From contig NC_092670.1 of the NCBI RefSeq assembly GCF_964355755.1, positions 2,817,001 to 2,877,000 on the forward strand: a DNA stretch of 60,000 bases, read 5' to 3'. Positions 31,937-43,800 of this stretch are shown in pieces. The translations under genes and the position numbers were made by a program. How positions within the stretch are numbered: position 1 is the first letter of the stretch; every line of letters starts with the position of its first letter. The notes below the pieces were generated by a model. It made no database searches. It was not told where the DNA came from and saw nothing but the letters and a program-made list of their open reading frames with translations. This DNA is from Antedon mediterranea (taxonomy: Eukaryota > Echinodermata > Crinoidea > Comatulida > Antedonidae).

Positions 31937-32394
31937 TCTAATTATATTGATAGATTGCGTGATAATATGAGTAAACTACGTCCCACACCTACCCGCACCA
32001 ACTCTAACCGTAAATCCTATATCAATCAAGAAATATTTAATTGTACCCATGTTTTTGTGCGAAGGGACTCTGTTCGAAAACCCTTACAACGTCCATATGA
32101 TGGTCCATTTAAGGTATTAAGTCGAACAGACAAACACTTTGTTCTCGATCTAAATGGTCGACAGGACACAGTCAGTATTGATCGCTTAAAGGTAGCTCAT
32201 TTGGATACTGATATATTTAAAAGCCAAGAGCAAACCCTCACTCCCAAGCTACAAGCATCACCCCTAGTCAAACCAACCAACCCGTCACCCATTTTGGCAA
32301 CCCCTCCCCGTACTACTCGTTCTGGTAGACATGTTCATTTCCCTCAACGTTTTGTCTCGTTCTATCATTAATTCTTTCACTGGAAGGGGGCTCC
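31937..32394 (+). pseudogene. CsRn1-like integrase C-terminal tail
   Basis: The frame continues that at 30429 (through YIDRLRDNMSKLRP) and contains the GPY/F-type module CTHVFVRRDSVRKPLQ, YDGPFKVLSR and VSIDRLKVAHL (32040-32200). It ends with a Pro/Thr-rich tail and a stop at 32369-32371. A purine/G-rich tract, TGGAAGGGGGCTCC, precedes the 3' LTR. Confidence 0.85.
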
Positions 32395-32837
32395 TGTAGC
32401 AGACCTACCACATAGCTTTTAAACAATTCAACATTTACTTTTAATTTGATTATTTATACATCCTCTATATATCTCTTTATTTAACCTCACATTGACAGGT
32501 TACCTTCCTGTTACCTTCACTTTTCTAGCTAATGGATTTTAAGAATGTTAATGACTCTAACAGAAAACCACATTAATTCTCTTAATCCTAATTGGTCAGA
32601 TGAGATGGGCCAAGCCCAATATTACCATGCACTGACCACATTATTAACACACTCTTTTCTCAACCAGCATCTTAGCTACACCGTTTACTGCATTGTCTTA
32701 TCAAATATTGTATATTGTATATTTTATCTATTTATTGAGAATCCTCACTTGATTCACTTGGAATAAATTGCATACAGTAGTTTACTGTATACATTTAGTA
32801 GTTGTTTTGTTTTACCGTTGCGCCGACAATTACTAAA
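32395..32837 (+). repeat. CsRn1-like element 3' LTR
   Basis: 443 bp, nearly identical to 28195-28632, followed by the ACCT target copy at 32838. Confidence 0.9.
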
Positions 32838-32841
32838 ACCT

Positions 32842-34093
32842 GATACTTGGAACCGAAACATTGTCTGAACTCGACGGTACTTTAAATTTTAAGGAAAACA
32901 CATTTCGCATTAGACCAAAGATTTTTAGCTTTCGTCCAGTACACAAGATTTTTCTTAAACCCGGTGATACTAGAACAGTTAAATTAAAAGGAAGGGTTCC
33001 CGCCTTCGTACGCAATTCTGATGTTGTTCTACATGCAACCACCCATATTTCAAAACTTTGTCCATCAGATATGTTAGTAAAATTACACAGAGGAGAAACC
33101 AACATTGATATCACTAACAACACAAACAGAAACGTATCTCTAAATACACATCAACCTATCGCGAGCCTTCACTTAACCAACCTTGTAACAGTTACTAACG
33201 ACCTACCAATAGATAGAATAAAGTTGACCAATGACAACGCAAACAAGTACCCACATTTAGAACGTACAGACCCATTGCTATCTTTAACCGAGGAAGAAAT
33301 AATCAGAAAACAAGTTGATTTAACAGACAGCGTTTTAACACATAGAGAAAAAGAAGATTTGTATAAAACATTACAACAAAACAGAAACGCATTTTCACTA
33401 TACGGTGAACTATCTAGCTGCCCAAACTTCAAAGCTGACATACACCTCTCTAACGATGAACCATTTTTTATTCGCCCATACTTCGCGACAGACAAAGACA
33501 AACATGTTATTGAGGCCGAATTGAACAAATTAGTCAAATTAGGAATCTTAGCAGTAGGACACCAATCGTATACTTCCCCTGTCCTTCTTGTTTCAAAGAA
33601 AAATTCAAAAGATAAAAGAGTTGTCACAGACTTTCGCTATCTAAATTCCAGGATAAAACGTATTAATCACCCATTCCCATTATTAGCCGAAACTCTGAAA
33701 ACAATAGGTAACGCTAATGCACAGATTCTTAGCGTAATTGATTTGAAATCAGCGTTCCACTGTGTACCATTAGCCGAACATGCCCAACAATATACAGGTA
33801 TAGCTTCATATCATGGTGGAAAGCATTATTATTATAAGAGATTAGCACAAGGATTAAACGTTTCACCAGGTATATTTCAAGCAAAGATTGACGAAATTTT
33901 AAATGAAATCCCAAATTCTAGAGAATTCTGTATCGCCCATCATGATGATATTATTTTATTTAGCCAAGACAAATTTGCTCATAAGCAGCACCTTGTTTCC
34001 GTTTTACAAGCCCTACAATTAAATGGTTTTAGAATTTGTCCAAAGAAATGTAAGTTATTCAAGAATAAAGTGCAATATATGGGACACACCATT
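32842..34093 (+). pseudogene. Element C reverse transcriptase, 5' part
   Basis: Continues the protease frame. Recognisable RT blocks are FFIRPYFATDKDKHVIEAEL, SPVLLVSKKNSKDKR, SVIDLKSAFHCVPL (about 33733) and the catalytic box FCIAHHDDIILF (about 33931-33966), in which the usual Tyr is His-His before the two Asp. The frame runs into a LINE insertion after YMGHT at 34093 and resumes at about 35413 with an in-frame join. No other damage is visible. Confidence 0.9.
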
Positions 34094-35412
34094 TCATTTT
34101 CATTTCATTTCATAATAACATTTATTTCCTTCATAATATACAAAATAAATAATATAATACACAAAATTCATGACGAGAAGAAAGATAGTTAAAACAATAC
34201 AATTTTTTTTTCTCATCTTTAACATGAATAAAACAATATTATGAAGGAGGCACAATTTCTAAAAAGCAAAAGCTTGTGTTGAAAGTGCCTGAACAAAACA
34301 AAAAGTAACTAAAATCAAATTAGTAAATAATAGTAAATGGTATATAGGAATAAAGTAATTACCATAACGGAATATGAAAACAATAAAAAACTGATACCTA
34401 GAATATAACTAGTTAATTAATTTACTTTTGTATTAGATATTGTTTAGTGTTAAAGACGAAGCTATGTTTGTTTGCAGAAGTTGTAATTTTGTTAGGAAGT
34501 GAGTTCCATATCTTGGGTCCAGTAAATCTAATATTATGTTGAAAAGAAGTCTTTTTATGTTTAGGAATATGAAGGTTATTGAGGATATTGTGGAATAGCC
34601 GTGAAATTCATAATTGGGAGAAAACATATCGCGTAAATGAGATGGAAGAAGAGCATTTTGGCTTTTGTAAATAAATAAACATTGTTGGAAAATATTAATA
34701 TCTGTCAATTTTAATAATTCGAGAGAACGAAATAAAGGATCTGTACTAGTTCTAGGTGAAACATTCGAAATTATTCGAATGATTTTCTTTTGTAGTATTT
34801 GAAGTTTTTTTAAATTAGATGGGAATGTGTTACACCAAACGATATTGCAATATAAAAGATATGGCAAAACAAGGGAGCAGTAGAGTGTTCGGAGAATATG
34901 ATGTGGAAGAAAAGATGCCAGTCTACAAATTATACCAATATTTTTTGAGATTTTGTTTTCTGTCTCAATAACATGTGGTTTCCATGTCAGACGACTATCA
35001 ATGGATACACCCAAAAATTTTGCATGATTGACCATGGGGAGAACAGAACCATTTAGTTTAATTTGCAATGGACCTAATTTAATCGGCATCGTACTACTTC
35101 TAAACAAAACATAGCTGCACTTTTTTAGATTTACAGAAAGGCTGTTTGCCAGAAACCATTCGGATACATTAATTAAACTTGTATTTACAGTGTTAAATAA
35201 CGACTCTAAGTGTCGATTTTTACAGATTAGTGTTGTGTCATCTGCATATAAAAAGTAAGATAAAGATACTGACGAATTGTAAATATCATTCACATATAAA
35301 AGAAACAGAAGAGGACCTAGTAATGAACCTTGTGGTACTCCACAGGTAATAGGCAAATAGTCAGATTGGGAATCAAAAAACTTGGTACATCCTGATTACA
35401 TCCTGGTACATC
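34094..35412 (-). mobile_element. 5'-truncated LINE inserted in element C pol
   Basis: The minus-strand element ends on its 3' side (plus 34094) with a GAAATGAAATG-type simple tail and on its 5' side (about 35412) at a truncation, where a TACATCCTGATTA phrase is locally repeated (35387-35418). It contains the RT C-terminal half and a 340-bp 3' untranslated region. This is the classical form of a target-primed, 5'-truncated LINE copy. Confidence 0.85.
34433..35380 (-). pseudogene. LINE RT C-terminal half (Jockey/CR1-group type)
   Basis: The frame is open for over 300 codons. It shows TCGVPQGSLLGPLLFLLYVN, the catalytic LYADDT box (YFLYADDTTLIC), then a thumb region HAKFLGVSIDSRLTWKPHV and ISKNIGIICR, SLVLPYLLYCNIVW and LQKKIIRI. 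The fold would copy element RNA at a nicked target. It lacks the endonuclease and the first half of RT because of 5' truncation. The surviving frame is intact, so the insertion is fairly young. Confidence 0.85.
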
Positions 35413-37713
35413 CTGATTAATTCTTCAGGACACGCATGTATCACACCATTAGGCGACAGGTGTGCAGCTATCCGAAATTTGCCAGTCCCACGAACCCATA
35501 AAGAAACTAAACGATTTATTGGTGCAGTAAATTATATATCCCATTTTTTCCCTCAAATACAATCAATTTTACGTCCGTTACACACACTCGCAAGCAAACG
35601 CCGAAAATGTTGTTGGTCTACTGAACACCAGAAAGCATTTGACGAAATTAAACAATTAATGGTTAAACCACCAACTCTTCAAATGCCTAGAAAAGAAGGT
35701 AGATTTACGCTATATAGCGACACTTCAAGAACCGCAACAGGTTCATATTTAACACAAACAGTAAACGGTAAAGAACACATAATAGGTTATTATTCCAAAA
35801 TCTTACCAAAAGCCTGTCAACGATATAGCGTCACAGAATTAGAGTTATTTGGACTTTACATTAACGTTTCAGCATTTCGACATTTACAAAAGGGTTGCGA
35901 ATTTGATGCATTCGTAGACCACTCAGCAATTGTACAAATTTGGAATTCAAAAGATCAGCCATGTACACCCCGTTTACAGAAACTAATATTACGATTGTCC
36001 GGATACATTTTCCAAATTGGTTATAAGAAAGGAACTGAATTAGTTTTAGCAGATTTTCTCTCCCGAGCCCCTCGTGATGACGATTCCGAAATTGATCAAG
36101 TTGTACCCATTGCATTTAATATTACAGAGACTGAATCTCTTAACCCGATTACAAACACATTTACTAGCAGACCAGTAACAAGGTCATACGCCAAGAAAAT
36201 GGGAATAAATATACCTGACCTACATAAACCCAAACCCAAACAAACGCCTGTCATTAATCAAAACCCAGTGACAACAAACACGCGACCTACACCTCAACCT
36301 TCCACTACACCACAGATAATCACGAGACAACAAACAAACGCACATCGATCACCGCCTATCATAACGCCACCTATCGTAACACCACCCCCAATACGTAATG
36401 TAAACATTCGACAACCTCCAGAGGAACGACTAGTAGACAAAAACAAGCAAAGCAAAGATACTACACATCGAAACGTACCTGTTGAATTGTATACATCGCC
36501 CAAACCACTAGTACCAAACATAACTGAATTTAAGTCAGCACACATCCCAAAACAACAAGACTTAGATAGATTAATGGATGTTATTCAAAGAAAGATAATT
36601 AGAGATTATAACCTCCCAGTAGATGTTAAACAATTACGCGTTGAACAAGAAACTTCACCATTTTTTAAGCCAGTTTACGATTATTTAGTTCATGATATCC
36701 TTCCAGCTGATAAGAAAGCAGCTCGTGCAGTTCAGAATAAGTCAGAGCAGTACATATTGTGCAACGGTTTACTATTCCGTTTATTTTTCCAAGATAAAGG
36801 TGGAGAATTTGTATTAAAATTAGCTGTTCCTGAAAACTTAGCAGAGACTGTTATTTCTCAGTATCACGACAATTTGTTAAGTAGCCACCAAGGTACGATG
36901 CGTACTAATTACCTTACTATTAGGAAATTATTTTACATGCCTCTTATGTTCGAGAAAGTCAACAATTATACCCAAGCGTGTCTTAGATGTCAACAATTTC
37001 GTCCCAAAACCGATAAATTACGTCCTTTACACGATCGAGTACCAGCAACTTACCGTCCCTTTCATACACTCAGTCTAGATTTTAAGAGTATGCCAACATC
37101 ACCTTCAGGTTTTAAACATATTATGGTAGTATGTGATGAGATAACTAGATTTTTGATTTGTGTACCTTTGAAATCCATTGATGCCGAAACAATTTGTGAA
37201 GCACTAATTCAAAAGGTCATCAGTATTTTCGGACCCCCATCTCGTCTTATTTCAGATGCAGCAACCTCCCTTACAGGAAAATTATTAACACTATTATGTA
37301 ACACCCTTAATATTGATAGGAAAATCATCAGCGTCCACAATCACGGTAGTTTACAAGTTGAACGTCATATCCGCACCGTATCGGACCTGTTAAAGGTCAA
37401 CCTTAACCAATTCGGAACAGATTGGGTTAGATTTGTATCAACAACATGTTATGTTTATAACTCGTTTTCATCCCCACATCTAGGAAACCACTCCCCTTAC
37501 GAATTAGTTTTTGGCCGCCAACCTCCAAGTTTGACCTCATTAGCATTTAACCCTATTTCAGGATTGTCTCATTCCTATGAAGAATACTTTGAACATCTCA
37601 AGAAGAAATTTCAAAACATTTCACAGACAATGCTACAATTACAGCGAACACAACAAAACGTCCAAAACTCAAAGATATCCCAACGCTTACAAAAAGTCCA
37701 ATTTACTCAGTAG
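35413..37713 (+). pseudogene. Element C RT end, RNase H and integrase
   Basis: The frame resumes with the RT thumb (HKETKRFIGAVNYISHFF), then RNase H (LYSDTSRTATGSYLTQ, SVTELELFGL, FVDHSAIVQI) and DFLSRAP. A 250-residue Pro/Thr/Asn-rich linker follows. Integrase has HxxxxH as SSHQGTMRTNYL with CLRCQQF (about 36975) and DDE-position acids at SLDFKSM (about 37076), LISDAATSL (about 37255) and SLQVERHI (about 37350). A one-base loss in a C run near 37695-37700 shifts the frame, giving the stop at 37711-37713. The continuing frame is at 37700-38441. Confidence 0.85.
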
Positions 37714-38441
37714 GACAACTCGTATATTTATACAAGCCAACATCATCATCACTAACGGCAAATTCAAAGAAAATCGCCGCAGAATGGGTCGGACCATTAG
37801 TGATTCATGAAGTACTAGACAGAACACACTACATCCTAGCGACGATTAAAGGAGAAATACTTCGCGACGTATTCAATTATAACAGACTGAAACCCTGTTT
37901 TATGAGAACACCCAAAGAACGCAAAAATTTTACACATCTACAAAAACTTAAACAATTGTTGAATGAACCAACTGATGATAATAACGATAAAATCCAAAAC
38001 ACCATTAATGTAGTAAATGACGAAATCAATGTTGAATTTGTAGACGAACATGATAGGACACCAGCCCAATTGCAATCAGATACCCTTACACATCCAACTA
38101 AGATAGAACCCCTTAACTTGCAACCTTACATTGACTGTGTAGAGAATAACATGGGATTAGCAGCCCCATTCCAAATGAATGATTCAAATATGACATTAAA
38201 CCGAGGTAGATTTAAAGCAGGACATTTCCAAGTTTTAGTTTCGTATTCTAAACCGACTTCAGCCAAACACAACACTGATAAAGCAAAACAAGAATCTAAT
38301 GATCGCAAATTTTGGTGGAATATTGACAGATATAACGATACAGATAAATTAATTAAAGAGATCATTAATGATAAACAGATACCGATAAGTGGATCGCCAA
38401 AACGATTCATAAAACGTTTGTATAATGCAACGAATTACTGA
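37700..38441 (+). pseudogene. Element C integrase tail with extra C-terminal domain
   Basis: After the frame break the product continues with a GPY/F-like module (SVGQLVYLYKP, AAEWVGPLVIHEVLDRTHYI) and then about 170 residues not normally found in Ty3 integrases. The last ~75 residues (GRFKAGHFQVLVSYSKP, then RKFWWNIDRY and ISGSPKRFIKRLYN) look like a compact domain; a relation to chromo-type or other chromatin-reading modules is possible but not shown. The stop is at 38439. Confidence 0.7.
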
Positions 38442-39328
38442 TTTAATTTTTTTGCAAGATTATTTTTAAATTACGACAATTGCTAAATTATTGATAGCAT
38501 AGTCTACGTATTTGATGAGATTTGTTTAGTAATGATGTGATTTCAGTTAAAAGAGAATTGAATTTATGTTTAAGTATTGATTTGTAACGAGTTTTTTTTA
38601 TAAAGATTAATTTTGAATTTTGATGATCGATATATTGAGATATTGAAAAGAACGACAATCATTTTGTAACAAATATTTTGTTTAACCTTTGAGTCGTTAA
38701 TCTCAAGCATTAATTAATTGATATACAATAACAGGAGATTTTTTTAGTACTTTTAATTGTAATTTTTTTTGACATTGAGTACAAAAGTCGAATTTGTCGA
38801 CCGATTGAAATCGTATTTACCTGTAAATATAAATGCTTAAATCGATAAAGTTGTGATGATAACGATATATTGTGAATAAGTTTGTGTCAACGGGACACAC
38901 ACATTTGTTTCTTTTAAAGTTTTAAGTGATTAAGTTTGATATTTTGATTTTAGGCTGATCAGCCACAGTTTCTTGAGTTTTATGTTTTGATTTGATTTGA
39001 TTTATGTTTGAAGACCATTAGAACGCGATGAGTGTATGTTCAATGTAACATACTATTTTTAAGTTTTGTATTTTATTTTTAACTGATTTATGTTTGATTT
39101 ACGCGAATTTTATACCAAATTCATTTTTAATTTAATTTTTTTAAGAGAGAGAAGAGAGAGAGTGAAAGTGATAAGGTTACACTTCAGAGTCAATGGTTTT
39201 GGCTAACTCAATTTTGCATATATGTATAATAATGTTTTTTTTCTTTTATATAACTTTAATTTTGCATGCCACTATTATAACCATTTTTATATTTTAAATA
39301 GATTAAAAAAAAAAGGGAAACAGAGGGA
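38442..39328 (+). other. Element C 3' untranslated region
   Basis: About 890 bp, very AT-rich, without ORFs, containing a GAGAGAGAAGAGAGAGAG run near 39147 and the polypurine tract at its end. Confidence 0.6.
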
Positions 39329-39940
39329 TGTAATATAACGATATACTGTTATATTTAAGAAATCGACCTTTGTATCGGAATTTAAATAGGTTCACAAACT
39401 TGACCCAGAAAGTCCAGAGGAGAGTTTGTCCAGATGTTTTTAATGACCATTTAGTTTATTATAGAATCCCTAAAGAAAACACTTAGCTTAATTTTGTGAC
39501 TTTCCCATCGTTAAACCAGGAGTGATTGACACTATTTAAGTACAGATTTGACAGTGTCATCCATCACAGAAATACCTTATTATACCGTTAATCACTCCCA
39601 CTTAAACACCCCTGGATCAACTTAGGACCAATCGTTACCCTCACAGATTATGTAATTGACATATGCTAATGAACTGAGCCAATATACTCCCAAGTTTCAG
39701 AAGGGCCCAGACACACCTTACAGCCATTTCACGGAGTACACACCTCACAGCCACTTCTTCAGAAGCAGACCTACACACTTCACACCTCACTGACAGCATC
39801 ATTGATCGTCCGTTCCTTATCTATACTTATAGTTGTATATTGTACTGAAGTATTATACTGAATAAACAATATATGTGTTACGACAGTCAAGCGAGTTAGA
39901 GTCTTTCATTAGTACCTCAACAACGCAACATTATATTACA
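39329..39940 (+). repeat. Element C 3' LTR
   Basis: 612 bp, one difference from the 5' LTR noticed by eye. Followed by the target copy ATAT at 39941-39944. Confidence 0.95.
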
Positions 39941-39944
39941 ATAT

Positions 39945-40248
39945 GCCGGTAACGATACCGGTACGACGCCAGCATAATATACCGGTATATTGCAGGCACA
40001 TCTGTGAGAAAGGGGCTAAAGTGAATTTGAAACACAATGTTGACTTACATATTGCAATAACAGAAAATTCACTTGAAAAAAAAATTAAAAAACATACTTT
40101 CTGTATTGCTTGATGGTCCAGCTTCACTTCTTGATTGTTCTAATTTTAGTACAGTATTACAACATCCGTTTTGATGAATATAAAATTATAAAGCCTTTTA
40201 TCAATAATATAATTTGTTTCCCTAAAACCATTCTACTACAGACCTATA
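39945..40248. other. Spacer between element C and the host gene
   Basis: Contains a CCGGTA-rich segment (39946-39982) and a 28-base phrase TTGCAGGCACATCTGTGAG... (39990-40017) that also occurs at 273-300. The last exon of the minus-strand gene begins at 40249. No clear polyadenylation signal for it was found. Confidence 0.4.
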
Positions 40249-40862
40249 TCAAGTTATTTTTTGGATTTTTGCTGTATTTATGAATGAGCTTATACTGCTT
40301 TTTTTACCTTTTAATGTTGTCAATGCCTCCACTTCTTTCATCATCTTTCTATCTGTAAGCAGTCTAATGAATTTGTCCATCTTCTCTCCTTTTGCAAGTT
40401 TGCCTTTCATTTCCAGTTTCAAGATTAACCAAAACGGATCTGTGTCTTTGTTGACCCCCTTAATGCCTTTAAGGCGGCCAATAGTTACCATGTTCTCTGT
40501 ATTCAATTGCTGACCAAACGCTATCAATTTTCTTCGATGCTCTGAAAAATGTCTGAATGGAACGGATTTGAAGTTTGGTAATTTCACAATTTTCGTAATC
40601 ACGTCTTGAACTCCCTGAAGTCCGCATATATTAGTAGCTTCAATGAGGATACCGATGTCTGCCGGTTTGAGAAGTCCAGGACCCTCAAGTAGACCAAGCA
40701 GATGATATGGTGTACTTTCACTCTTTATTTTTTTCAAAGTAATGTTTGTATCACGATTCGTGAACTCGCTAAGTAACACTCTCAGCATGTGAATGTTTCC
40801 ACGTTTCTTCCACCAAGTAGATACATCAGTGAGCAGTTCATTGTAATCGTCATCATTCAATT
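40249..40862 (-). CDS. Host gene exon 3 (modules A2-B2)
   Basis: Begins after the acceptor TATTGTTAG| and opens with the codon completed by the last G of exon 2. Contains [20 protein letters not shown], then the A2 hydrophobic set around [19 protein letters not shown], then B2 from [18 protein letters not shown] to [13 protein letters not shown]. The tail is Lys/Ser-rich; stop TGA at 40249-40251. Confidence 0.7.
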
Positions 40863-43800
40863 CTAACAATAGTAATAATACAAGTTATTAATAATAATAT
40901 CATTATGTGTTAAAGAGTCAAAACTGTACCATATAAAATGTGGATTTATTGATTTTATATTCTAATATTCTTTTTTGTTATGTATATAGTATGTCTTTTT
41001 TTTTGCTAAGGATTGATATTTGACATTTATTTATTTGTTCTTTCTTTAAACTGAAATATACTTTCAATTCAAATTTACTGATTTACAAAGTGGTTCAGTG
41101 AATACACCATATAGTAAGAAATATAAAAATTAAAAAGAAAAAGGCGGATGAATGTAAGAAAAAGTTAGGTATATATAATATATATTTCCCTAAGTGAAGA
41201 TTTGGAAGTAGTAAAGGACTTATTATGAAGTTCAAATTGTAATCGTTATCATTCGAATCTAATAATTAAAGAATACGATTTATTAATAATAATATCATTA
41301 CGTGTTAAAGAGTCAAAACTGTACCATATAATAATAATTTATTGATTTTATATTTATTCTGACATTCTATTAAGGAATTTGACCTTATTGATTAAAAAGT
41401 ATTTTAACAAAATAGGGAAAAGTGACAACCAACTAAACTACTACCAAAAGTTAAGACTGAAAGAGCAAAGATATTCACCACCAACTTCTGAGTTTTCAAC
41501 CAATGGTAGGAAATCTTTATTTATTTTTTCGGTGCTCACTTTTCCATTTTAATTGTTTTACATATTTGGATGTTTTTTTTTATGTAATAAAATATTCTGA
41601 CTGCCGAGGATTGCAATTTCGGCGTGAATCAGTGGAGCGGGATGTGGAAGCTGAAGGAGAGCAAAATGTGGATGACCGAAAAACATGCGCATCATCCACA
41701 GTTCGTAACTCTTCTAAGAGAGAGAGAGTTTAAAGCCTTAGAATTCTTCAGTTTCATTGACGCTGGTGTTCGAGTGCGGAGCTCAGTGCCATACCTTTGC
41801 TTAACCAACTTAGGAAGGCCTTTGTGGATGAGAGAGAGCCAGGTAAGAACTACCAAATTTTCCAACGAGGGCGAGTTCTTCGTCCTCCTGTGTTTGGGCA
41901 TCATGGTGGGAAATGCCCCCGTCTTGACGTAGTAAATTATCATGGACGAAAGCAACTAAGCGCTGATAGAGATCTTCCGGCCGTTCATTATCTTGTAAAT
42001 GTATATCAGCAAAATCAATAAAATGGGCGCCGGTTGACTGGAATCCATAATGAAGTTGGATAGTTTTGCCAAATTTGTGAAAAAGTGAGGAGGAGCTTTT
42101 AACAATGGTATTCCGGGAAATTATAGGGCAAAAATTAGCGATCTGACCGAGCATGAGTTCAAGGATAGTGAGTTTTTGTTGGGCGGTATGACGACGTGCA
42201 ACAGGTACCTCATCATTGTCGTGAGTTAAGCCGCGAAGGGGAGATGCCCTGGTTTTGGGACGCCAAATTGAACCATCTAGGAGAAATGGGGTTGGTAAGT
42301 ATACACTTTTAGATATGCAAGTTAGGCCGAATACTCAATAAAACTCAATGGACACACTGATCGAGACTGATTCCGTCTCGATATCTATTTATCCCTTTCT
42401 CTCTAGAGGGCAGTATCACATTGCTGCGATATTACATCCCTCTCCACCTTGTTTAGTCTCTATAAATTATTTGATTTAAAAGGTATTTGTTTTGCAAGTA
42501 CTAAAATGCTGAGATAAAAGGATTACTCAAGTACATAAAACGTAATCCTGTTGTGGTGTAGCCAATTTGCCTAAATTAGAAAACGATTAAAAATTGACAA
42601 CTAAAACATTTGTTTCCTTTATCTACAGTAGTAGCTACATTAGATCAACTTTCGTATGCACTTAGAGGTCCAGAGAATTTGACTTCAGAAATTGGTTTAG
42701 AATGGTCAAACAATCATTTTTGGCTTGGTTACACATTTTGAAAATGTGGCAAAAGGTCAGGGTGAAAGGTTTAATACCAAACACCAATAGGTCCTTAAAC
42801 CTCGACAACCACTGGTCACAGCAAGGTAATTTTGGTCTCAAATTGATCAGAAGGTATACAATTATATTTAGTCTAATGGGACATTTTAGTGAAAAATTAC
42901 CGAAAATGCCATTTCTGACCTTTGACCCATTCCCCATGTATGTATCTCCGTAACTAAACTGTTTGTAGACACTTAAATTGCAATATACATATTATTTGTT
43001 GCACATTTTGAAAAATGTTACAAACGGTCAAAGGGTCAGGTCAAGGGTTATATGAACAAACACAAATAAGGTACTTGTATCTCGGCAACCACTGGTCGCA
43101 GCAAGTCAATTTTAGTCTCAAAATGTTGAGAAGGCATGCATTCATATTCAGTCTAATGGGACATTATAGTAAAAAATGATCAGAAATGCCATTTCTGATC
43201 TTTGACCCACATACCAGGGCATGCAAGTACTGGTCGTAGGAACTTAAATTTGGTATCAATATGTTGGAAATATACATATTTACATTCATTCTAACAGAAA
43301 ATTTGGTGAAAAGATGATCAGAAATACTATTAATTACTAATGTTTCAAACAAAAAACATCCCTCTACACAACTTATTCTTATATAAATGTTATGCAATAA
43401 CTGATGCTTTTTAAAGCATTTAAAAATGGTTTCATCTATATATAAATTTACGTAAGGGCAAAATTCGGTAAATCGCGCCTTACTTCTAGAATTTTTACTC
43501 GATGGTATATAAAGTTGGTTCGTACTTTCGGTACTGATTTTAACCACCTGATGTAACCCTGTTTACTAATTAAATTGAGTTAGATAATTAGTTATTGACG
43601 ATTAAAACGAATTTAGGTTCAACGATTTGCCCCAAATAGGGGTGTTTTCCGATCGTGGTATACACTGTCTAATGGATGTCCATCTTGAAAAATACCCGCC
43701 ACAAAAATGCGAGGAGTTGTCCTAAGGGGGTACTTGTCCGGGGGGTAGTTGTCCGGGGGGTAGTTGTCCGGGGGTTGTTATCCTAAGGGGGTAGTTGTCC

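Larger units (their letters stand above)
28195..32837 (+). mobile_element. CsRn1-like Ty3/Gypsy element, internally deleted
   Basis: LTRs of 438 and 443 bp (TGTAGCAGACC...TTACTAAA; exact 3' edge uncertain by a few bases) flanked by ACCT at 28191-28194 and 32838-32841. The primer-binding site TGGTGACCCCGAC (28634) matches the 3' end of tRNA-Trp, used by the CsRn1/Kabuki group, and 4-bp target copies fit too. A gag start and an RNase H-integrase frame remain, but the rest of gag, the protease and nearly all of RT are deleted at about 29166. A Helentron-like element splits the integrase tail at 30430-31936. Confidence 0.85.
25698..39940 (+). mobile_element. Ty3/Gypsy LTR retrotransposon, element C (hosts three later insertions)
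   Basis: 612-bp LTRs (TGTAATATAACG...ATATTACA) with 4-bp target copies ATAT at 25694-25697 and 39941-39944. The LTRs differ at one site noticed by eye (TTTATAATAG against TTTATTATAG). A primer-binding-like TGGTGGAAGACCCGGG starts at 26310; a polypurine tract (aaaaaaaaaagggaaacagaggga) ends at 39328. Coding order is gag, knuckle, protease, RT, RNase H, integrase and an extra C-terminal region. The pol frame is interrupted at 28195-32837 (CsRn1-like LTR element) and about 34094-35412 (LINE). Own length without insertions is about 8.3 kb. Confidence 0.95.

Noticed and set aside
42700-43335. Second copy of the foldback arm
   Set aside because: Similar word use (TTTGACC, AATGGGACAT) but no extended alignment by eye; kept as a separate repeat.
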